NCBI GenBank assembly: GCA_035288045.1
Contig: DATEBA010000003.1
Span: 1-20,021, forward strand
Length of the DNA stretch: 20,021 nt
DNA from: DATEBA01 sp035288045
GTDB lineage: Bacteria; Actinomycetota; UBA4738; HRBIN12
Direction: 5' to 3'
The notes beneath the pieces were generated by a model. That model worked only from the letters and a program-made list of their open reading frames with translations. It had not been told where the DNA came from and did not search any database. A program made the position numbers and the translations under genes. Shown piece by piece: positions 15,021-20,021 of the stretch (positions are counted from its first letter, which is position 1; the number at the start of each line of letters is the position of its first letter).

Positions 15021-15783
15021 TCTGGAGGCCACGCTCAGGAGACGACGCGACAAGGGAGGCAGGGCGTTCGTGCCGTACGTGACGGGGGGGCTGGCCGGGG
15101 TCGACGCGGAGCTACTCGCCGCGCTCGCCGAAGCGGGGGCCGACGCGATAGAGGTCGGGATCCCCTTCTCCGATCCAGTCATGGATGGCGGCGTGATCCA
15201 GGAGGCCTCACGCAGAGCCCTGGAATCGGGCTCCAGGCCCTCCGACGTGCTGGGAACGATCGCGGAGGCTTCGCTGGAGCTTCCCGTGGCCGTGATGACC
15301 TACTACAACCCGATCCTGCGTCGCGGCCCGGATGCCTTCCTGGCCGAAGCTGCCGAGGCGGGCGTGGCCGGGACGATCGTGCCGGACCTGCCTGTGGACG
15401 AGGCCGGGCAATGGATCGACCGGTCCGTCGAGGCCGGCGTGGCCCCGATCCTGCTTGCGGCGCCCGGATCGACCCCCGAACGGTTCCGCGAGATCGCCGA
15501 GAGGGCGCACGGCTTCGTGTACTGCGTGGCGACGTACGGCGTCACAGGCGCCAGAGAGCGCCTGGCGGGCACCGCGGAGGAGGTAGTGGCGGCTCTCCGC
15601 GGGCTGACGGACGTCCCGATGCTCGTTGGAGTCGGCATCACGACCCCCGATCAGGCGGTGCAGGCGTGCGGCTTCGCCGATGGGGTCGTCGTCGGGAGCG
15701 CGCTCGTCCGCCCGCTCCTCGAGGGCGATCGCGACGCCGCGGTCGGTCTCGCTCGGGAATTCCGCGCGGCGATCCAGGCCTGA
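15013..15783 (+). CDS. trpA: Tryptophan synthase alpha subunit
   Basis: A 256-residue TIM barrel that splits indole-3-glycerol phosphate to indole and glyceraldehyde 3-phosphate and passes indole to TrpB. Catalytic Glu47 lies in AIEVGIPFSDP and Asp58 in MDGGVIQ (the family usually has ADGPVIQ). The loop YGVTGAR and phosphate motif VGVGITTP near 215 are present. ATG 15013 overlaps the trpB stop by 8 bases, with AAGG 9 bases upstream. It is the last gene of the trp run and converges on tRNA-Leu, whose 3' end lies 12 bases past the trpA stop. No terminator hairpin with a T run was seen between them. Confidence 0.96.
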   Translation: MPDLEATLRRRRDKGGRAFVPYVTGGLAGVDAELLAALAEAGADAIEVGIPFSDPVMDGGVIQEASRRALESGSRPSDVLGTIAEASLELPVAVMTYYNPILRRGPDAFLAEAAEAGVAGTIVPDLPVDEAGQWIDRSVEAGVAPILLAAPGSTPERFREIAERAHGFVYCVATYGVTGARERLAGTAEEVVAALRGLTDVPMLVGVGITTPDQAVQACGFADGVVVGSALVRPLLEGDRDAAVGLAREFRAAIQA

Positions 15784-15795
15784 GGTCGCGACAGG

Positions 15796-15879
15796 TGCCG
15801 GGGGAGGGACTCGAACCCTCACGGCCTTTCGGCCAGCGGATTTTGAGTCCGCCGCGTCTGCCAGTTCCGCCACCCCGGC
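15796..15879 (-). tRNA. tRNA-Leu (anticodon CAA)
   Basis: An 84-base class II tRNA. The acceptor arm pairs GCCGGGG with CCCCGGC plus discriminator A, the D arm starts TGGCGGAAC, and the anticodon stem GCGGA/TCCGC encloses loop CTCAAAA with anticodon CAA (reads UUG). The long variable arm is GGCCGAAAGGCC, and the T arm is GAGGG-TTCGAGT-CCCTC. CCA is not encoded (the next bases are CCT). UUG is expected to be rare as an internal codon in this GC-rich genome, so this is a minor leucine tRNA. Confidence 0.96.
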
Positions 15880-15889
15880 GCCTTCGGCA

Positions 15890-15895
15890 AGCCTA
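15890..15895 (-). promoter_or_regulatory. Possible -10 box of tRNA-Leu
   Basis: TAGGCT on the minus strand lies 10 bases before the mature tRNA 5' end. A TTGTAC is present but 24-25 bases away, too far for a normal -35. Confidence 0.4.
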
Positions 15896-15961
15896 GCAAC
15901 CCACCCGCGGGTTCCCGGACGTACAACCGCGTGAGGGCCGGATCGGCCGGCTCGGCTTTCG

Positions 15962-15997
15962 CTGCAGGGCCGAACGTGGTATCTCGTACCCCTGCAG
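15962..15997. promoter_or_regulatory. Inverted repeat around a possible livK promoter
   Basis: CTGCAGGG (15962-15969) and CCCTGCAG (15990-15997) are perfect 8-bp arms separated by 20 bases that contain TATCTC, a possible -10 box at 15980-15985. The right arm ends 24 bases before the livK start. It could be a regulator site or an mRNA hairpin. I cannot assign a regulator. Confidence 0.4.
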
Positions 15998-16021
15998 AGC
16001 CTGAAGGAGAGGGGGAAGCCC

Positions 16022-17236
16022 GTGAGGAGAGGGACGTTCCTGCGGTTCCTGGCAGCGCTGTCGGTGTTCGCGATCGTGGCCGCGGCCTGCCGGGAGGAGG
16101 AGGCGCCGCCCACCGGGGACGGGGCCGAACGGATCGACGTCAGCGTCTGGTTCCAGGGGGCCTTGACGGGCGACTACAACTACCTCGTCATTCCCGCGTT
16201 CCAGGGCGCCCAGCTGCGCGCGACGGAGCTGAACGCCGAGACCGACTTTCCGGTGACGATCACCGTCAAGCAGGGCGATACCCAGGGTGACCCTGCCAAC
16301 GCCCCGCCCGTCGTGGAGCAGGTGGTGAGCGACCCCGACACCGTCGCCGTGGTCGGGCCGGCGTTCTCCGGTGAGTCCGAGGCGTCGGGAGACACTTACA
16401 ACGACGCTGGGATCCCGTTCGTGACCCCATCGGCGACCAATCCGGCGCTGGCCGACAAGGAATGGGACTACTGGTACCGGGGCGTCGCGAACGACGCAGG
16501 GCAGGGGGCGCTAGCGGGGCAGTACCTCGATGAGATCGTTGGAGCCCAGAGCGTCTTCGTGTCGCACGACAAGGGCACGTACGGGCAGGGGCTCGCCGAG
16601 GTCGTCCAGGAGACCCTCGAGGGCGCGGGCGTCGAGGTTGCCGGGTTCGAGGGCATCGAGACAGGTGCGACGGACTTCTCGGCATTCATCACCGGCGTCG
16701 AGAAATCGGGCGCGGACACGCTGTTCTTCGGTGGGTACGACGCCGACTTCGGCAAGATCGTGAAGCAGATCCGCGATGAGGGCCTGGACATCGAGCTGAT
16801 GTCCGCGGACGGTTCGACCTCGATCACGTTCCTCGCGCTCGCGGGAGAGGAGGCCGAGGGGACTCACCTCGTGTGTCCGTGCAACCTGGCCGGCGACTTC
16901 GCCGACAGGTACAACGCGGCCTACGGCGGCAAGATCGCCGCGGTTCCGATCTACGCGGCGGAGGGCTACGACGCTATGAGCATGATCGGCGAGGGGATCA
17001 GGCAGGCCGTCGACGGCGGTGCGACGACCGCGGAGGATATCCGGCTGGGCATCAAGGAGTACCTGGATACCCTGACGCCGGACAACCCTTTCGACGGGGA
17101 GGCGAAGCAGGTGGCCTTCGACCCCGAGACCCACGAGCTGGCCGCGGAGGACCCTGAGTCGCTGTACTACTTCTACAAGGTCGAGGGAGGGAGTATCGTC
17201 GGGCTCGGAAGCGCGCCCGAGGTGCTAGGCGGCTAG
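16022..17236 (+). CDS. livK: Branched-chain amino acid ABC transporter, substrate-binding lipoprotein
   Basis: A 404-residue periplasmic-binding-protein-like (Peripla_BP_6/LivK family) protein. The N terminus MRRGTFLRFL is basic then hydrophobic and ends in AAAC, giving a probable lipoprotein signal with Cys23. The -3 position is Ala and not Leu, so the lipobox is weak. The mature part carries VSVWFQGALTG, a typical first strand, then ATELNAETD, VVEQVVSDPDTVAVVGP with FSGESEASGD (ligand-binding Ser/Thr region), SATNPAL, YWYRGVANDAGQG and FFGGYDADFGKIVKQ. Start GTG 16022 has AAGGAG and GGGGGAAG upstream. It heads the liv operon. The ligand (Leu, Ile or Val, or other amino acids or amides) is inferred from family and neighbours only. 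Confidence 0.92.
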   Translation: MRRGTFLRFLAALSVFAIVAAACREEEAPPTGDGAERIDVSVWFQGALTGDYNYLVIPAFQGAQLRATELNAETDFPVTITVKQGDTQGDPANAPPVVEQVVSDPDTVAVVGPAFSGESEASGDTYNDAGIPFVTPSATNPALADKEWDYWYRGVANDAGQGALAGQYLDEIVGAQSVFVSHDKGTYGQGLAEVVQETLEGAGVEVAGFEGIETGATDFSAFITGVEKSGADTLFFGGYDADFGKIVKQIRDEGLDIELMSADGSTSITFLALAGEEAEGTHLVCPCNLAGDFADRYNAAYGGKIAAVPIYAAEGYDAMSMIGEGIRQAVDGGATTAEDIRLGIKEYLDTLTPDNPFDGEAKQVAFDPETHELAAEDPESLYYFYKVEGGSIVGLGSAPEVLGG

Positions 17237-17255
17237 TCCCTAGACGGATCGGAGC

Positions 17256-17284
17256 GAGGGGGCAGGCGGCCGGCCTGCCCCCTC
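17256..17284 (+). terminator. 12-bp hairpin between livK and livH
   Basis: GAGGGGGCAGGC (17256-17267) and GCCTGCCCCCTC (17273-17284) pair perfectly over loop GGCCG, 19 bases after the livK stop. No T run follows, so complete termination is unlikely. It may stabilise livK mRNA or partly reduce read-through so that binding protein exceeds permease. Confidence 0.6.
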
Positions 17285-17319
17285 CGCACGTGGGGGGTCA
17301 TGGCTCGTCCGGAGCGCGC

Positions 17320-18300
17320 GTGGACTGTGTGACCAACGTGGTCGACCAGTTCTGGGACCAGACCCGGAACGGCCTCACGCTCGGGGCGATCTACGCCATG
17401 ATCGCGCTCGGCTACACGATGGTCTACGGCGTGTTGCAGCTCATCAACTTCGCGCACTCCGAGGTCTTCATGGTCTCGACCGTCGTGTCCCTCTACGCGT
17501 TCCGGGACTGGTTCGGGATCACGGAGCCGGCCTCCGGCATCACGCTCATTCTGGTCCTGATCGGCGCGCTCATCCCGGCGATGCTCGCGTCCGGGATCAC
17601 CGCCGTGGCGATCGAGCGGCTCGCCTACCGACCGCTCCGCCGGCGAGGGGCGCCTCGGCTGTCCTTCCTGATCAGCGCGATAGGCGCCTCCCTCGCGATC
17701 TCGTACCTCTTCAACCTGATGGACGGGCAGCACTCCCTGCTGTTCGTCCCGCTCCCGAACATCCTGGGTCCTGCTCCCCAGCCGGTTCCCGATGTCGTCT
17801 CGGGAGAAGCTCTCTTCTCGCTGTTCGGGACGCCTTGGAACGGCAAGCGCGTGCTGATCATCGTCGTGGCCGTGGTGATGCTGGTGGTGCTCGACAGGTT
17901 CGTGCGCGGCACTCGCCTGGGCCGGGGGATCCGGGCCGTCGCGCAGGACCAGGAGACGGCCGCTCTCATGGGCGTGAACATCAACCGCATCATCGTGACC
18001 ACGTTCTTCATCGGCGGGACTATGGCGGGTGCGGCGGGCATGCTCTACGCGCTCAACTTCAACGTGACCGCCTGGAACATCGGATTCCTGCCCGGGATCA
18101 AGGCCTTCACCGCGGCCGTGCTCGGCGGCATCGGGAACATACGGGGCGCCATGCTCGGCGGCCTCATGCTGGGGCTCGTCGAGTCGTTCGGCGTCGCCTG
18201 CACGGCCCCGCACTGGGCCAACGTGATCGCCTTCGGGGTGCTGGTCGTCGTCCTGATGTTCCGCCCGACGGGGATCCTCGGGGAGAGGGCGGTGGCGTAG
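17320..18300 (+). CDS. livH: Branched-chain amino acid ABC transporter permease LivH
   Basis: A 326-residue polytopic membrane protein of the LivH family (BPD_transp_2). The N-terminal signature FWDQTRNGLTLGAIYAMIAL leads into GYTMVYGVLQLINFAHSEVFM. Many hydrophobic segments follow, and the loop GIRAVAQDQETAALMGVNI is the EAA-like contact with the ATPase. AVLGGIGNIRGAMLGGLMLGLVES and a C-terminal LMFRPTGILGER are typical. The GTG at 17320 has GGAG five bases upstream and is preferred; GTG 17290 gives ten more residues but has no ribosome site. The gene follows livK after a stable hairpin and its TAG directly abuts the livM start. Confidence 0.94.
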   Translation: MDCVTNVVDQFWDQTRNGLTLGAIYAMIALGYTMVYGVLQLINFAHSEVFMVSTVVSLYAFRDWFGITEPASGITLILVLIGALIPAMLASGITAVAIERLAYRPLRRRGAPRLSFLISAIGASLAISYLFNLMDGQHSLLFVPLPNILGPAPQPVPDVVSGEALFSLFGTPWNGKRVLIIVVAVVMLVVLDRFVRGTRLGRGIRAVAQDQETAALMGVNINRIIVTTFFIGGTMAGAAGMLYALNFNVTAWNIGFLPGIKAFTAAVLGGIGNIRGAMLGGLMLGLVESFGVACTAPHWANVIAFGVLVVVLMFRPTGILGERAVA

Positions 18301-19458
18301 GTGCAGGGAGTCGAGGTTTCCGGGCGAGGGTGGAGGCGGGCGGTTCGGGATCGGCTGGAGGCCGGTAGGCCGTGGTCGTATGCCGCCGTTTACGTGGTGG
18401 CGGTGGTGCTGGCGGCGTTTCTGCCGTTGCTCGACGACTGGTTCCCGCTTCCCGGCTGGGCCGCTCGCGCGACCAGTGCGACGGCGCTCGCCAAGACGGC
18501 CCTGTTCACCCTTTTCGCTCTCGGGCTCAACGTCGTCGTGGGGTTCGCCGGCCTGCTCGATCTCGGGTACGTCGCGTTCTGGGCGATCGGCGCCTACGTC
18601 GCGGCGATCGCCACGGGGGCCGCCGACTACTCCGTGACCGGCCGGGCGGGCGAGTCCTTCGGCGCGCGTCCGGAGTGGGAGATGTGGATGTGGCTGATCC
18701 TGCTGCTGGCGATCGGCGTGGCGGTTCTCGCGGGCGTCCTGCTCGGGTCGCCGACCCTCCGGCTCCGAGGCGACTACCTCGCGATAGTGACGCTGGGTTT
18801 CGGCGAGATCATCAGGATCACCGCGAACAACCTCGACTCCATCACCGGAGGGCCGCAGGGGGTTACCAGCATCCCGCACCCGGCGATCCGGGTCGGCGGC
18901 TTCGAGCTGGAATGGGGAGTCCTCACGGACACGAAGTACTACTGGCTGCTCCTGTTCTTCGTCGCGCTGTGGGTCGTCGCCATCTCCCTGCTGAACCGCT
19001 CGCGTATCGGGCGGGCCTGGGTGGCGATCCGTGAGGACGAGATCGCCGCCGCCGCCATGGGCGTTCCCGTCGTGAGCATGAAGCTCGCCGCCTTCGCGAT
19101 CGGCGCTTGCACGGCCGGGGTCGGCGGGGTGATCTACGCGGAGCAGGTCAACTTCATCAACCCGCCGACGTTCAACGTGCTCCAGTCGATTCTCATCCTC
19201 GCGATGGTGGTTATCGGCGGCATGGGATCGATCCCTGGCGCGATCCTGGGGGCGGGGGTGGTGGTGTTGCTGCCGGAGGTCTTCCGAGAGTTCGACGAGT
19301 ACCGGTTCCTCATCTTCGGGGTAGCGCTGGTGGTCGTGATGGCGTTCCGGCCCCAGGGCTTGCTGCCTTCGCGCCGGCGGGCGCTCGAGCTCCGCGGAGG
19401 TGTGGCGGGGGATCAGCTGTCCGATGTGGCGGCCGAGGTCGGCCCGGAGGGCGGTTGA
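18301..19458 (+). CDS. livM: Branched-chain amino acid ABC transporter permease LivM
   Basis: A 385-residue polytopic permease that pairs with LivH. After an arginine-rich N-terminal tail (about 1-25), the conserved block ALGLNVVVGFAGLLDLGYVAFWAIGAY appears in part near 75-100. LRLRGDYLAIVTLGFGEIIRI follows near 155, and the ATPase-contact loop RIGRAWVAIREDEIAAAAMGV near 240. The protein ends in FRPQGLL, then a polar tail of about 35 residues. GTG 18301 directly follows the livH stop, with GGGAGAGGG 11 bases before it. The stop overlaps the livG ATG by one base (TGATG). Coupled translation of the permease and ATPase genes is likely. Confidence 0.94.
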   Translation: MQGVEVSGRGWRRAVRDRLEAGRPWSYAAVYVVAVVLAAFLPLLDDWFPLPGWAARATSATALAKTALFTLFALGLNVVVGFAGLLDLGYVAFWAIGAYVAAIATGAADYSVTGRAGESFGARPEWEMWMWLILLLAIGVAVLAGVLLGSPTLRLRGDYLAIVTLGFGEIIRITANNLDSITGGPQGVTSIPHPAIRVGGFELEWGVLTDTKYYWLLLFFVALWVVAISLLNRSRIGRAWVAIREDEIAAAAMGVPVVSMKLAAFAIGACTAGVGGVIYAEQVNFINPPTFNVLQSILILAMVVIGGMGSIPGAILGAGVVVLLPEVFREFDEYRFLIFGVALVVVMAFRPQGLLPSRRRALELRGGVAGDQLSDVAAEVGPEGG

Positions 19459-20021
19459 TGGCACCGCTTCTCGAATGCCTGGGCATGACGAAGCACTTCG
19501 GGGGGCTCGCCGCGCTGACGGACGTGGATCTCCTGGTGAACGAGGGGGAGATCGTCGGCCTGATCGGACCGAACGGTGCCGGCAAGACGACGTTGTTCAA
19601 CATCGTCACCGGGCTCCTCGCTCGCACCGACGGCTCCCTCGCCTTCGGGGGTGAGCCACTCCTCGAGACGGCTTCGCTCGGCCGCAGGCGGCGCCGGCGG
19701 CCTCACGAGATAACGCGGCTCGGGATAGGCAGGACGTTCCAGAACATCCGGCTCTTCCCCGATATGACCGCGGTCGAGAACGTGATGGTCGGCGCCGACG
19801 CGCACCACCGCCAGACCGTGCTCGATGCGATCTTCCGGACGCCGAGGCAGCGGCGGGAGGACCGCGAGGCTCAAGAAACGGCAGAGCGCCTCCTGCGCTT
19901 CGTCGGGATACACGAGTACGCGAACGAGCTTGCCGGGAACCTCTCCTACGGCGACCAGCGGCGGGTCGAGATCGCCCGCGCCCTCGCGACGGGGCCACGT
20001 CTGCTCCTGCTGGACGAGCCG
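19458..20021 (+). CDS. livG: Branched-chain amino acid ABC transporter ATPase LivG (5' part)
   Basis: The first 188 codons of an ABC ATPase, cut by the window edge. Walker A is GPNGAGKTT at 37-45, the Q-loop region is GRTFQNIRLFPDMTAVENVMVG at about 91-112 (given in part: TFQNIRLFPDM), the signature is NLSYGDQRRVEIARALA, and Walker B LLLLDEP is the last visible stretch. RTFQN and LSYGDQ are the forms typical of LivG and not LivF. A run of six arginines (76-81) precedes the Q loop in a part that varies in the family. ATG 19458 has GGAGGG six bases upstream and overlaps the livM stop. A livF gene would be expected just beyond the edge. Confidence 0.95.
   Translation, partial: MAPLLECLGMTKHFGGLAALTDVDLLVNEGEIVGLIGPNGAGKTTLFNIVTGLLARTDGSLAFGGEPLLETASLGRRRRRRPHEITRLGIGRTFQNIRLFPDMTAVENVMVGADAHHRQTVLDAIFRTPRQRREDREAQETAERLLRFVGIHEYANELAGNLSYGDQRRVEIARALATGPRLLLLDEP

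Noticed and set aside
15796..16021. tRNA-Leu as an integration site or island boundary
   Set aside because: No integrase, no direct repeat of the tRNA 3' end and no base-composition shift were seen; the genes on both sides look like core genes.
17233..19464. 743-codon open frame on the minus strand opposite livH and livM
   Set aside because: Its translation is a low-complexity mix of Arg, His, Asp, Glu and Pro, typical of the antisense frame of GC-rich membrane protein genes, while the plus strand has clear permease motifs.

Overview
The window looks like chromosomal DNA from a high-GC, probably deep-branching member of the Actinomycetota. Codon third positions are strongly G/C, GTG and TTG starts are common, and the gene order pgeF-yggS-sepF-yggT-divIVA-ileS-dksA-lspA-rluD-dnaE is the segment that follows ftsZ in Streptomyces and relatives. 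I recognise nearly every gene. I see no insertion sequence, CRISPR array, phage gene or toxin-antitoxin pair.

Layout. (1) 62-3210, plus strand: cell-division and envelope block with pgeF (peptidoglycan-editing multicopper oxidase family), yggS (PLP homeostasis), sepF (FtsZ membrane anchor), yggT (small membrane protein) and divIVA (polar growth scaffold). (2) 3215-6665, minus strand: ileS, convergent with divIVA. Its leader carries a well-preserved isoleucine T-box with specifier AUC, tRNA-end-binding bulge UGGU and a 12-bp terminator hairpin. (3) 6848-8638, plus strand: a DksA/TraR-type zinc-finger regulator, lspA (signal peptidase II) and rluD-like pseudouridine synthase, tightly spaced or overlapping. 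(4) 8652-12296: dnaE (replicative polymerase alpha subunit with a complete PHP metal site). It is preceded by a promoter, a perfect palindrome, a possible 25-codon upstream ORF and a second hairpin. (5) 12307-15783: a divergent hisA/priA-like gene followed by trpC, trpB and trpA. (6) 15796-15879, minus strand: tRNA-Leu(CAA). (7) 16022 to the right edge: a branched-chain amino acid ABC transporter, livK-livH-livM-livG, with livG cut by the window end.

The amino acid theme recurs: ileS is controlled by uncharged tRNA-Ile, a trp biosynthetic run is present, and an importer of Leu/Ile/Val type lies next to a leucine tRNA. No trpF is visible in the trp run. The HisA-like barrel next to it is where a dual-function PriA would be expected, but its catalytic motifs are altered.

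The most interesting items are not whole new gene systems. They are the regulatory leader of dnaE, the altered HisA/PriA catalytic residues, the ileS T-box whose terminator arm could also mask the ribosome binding site, and a recurring TAGNNT or TANNNT box 6-10 bases before starts that lack a Shine-Dalgarno sequence, which suggests leaderless or nearly leaderless transcripts. No convincing previously undescribed multi-gene system is visible here.
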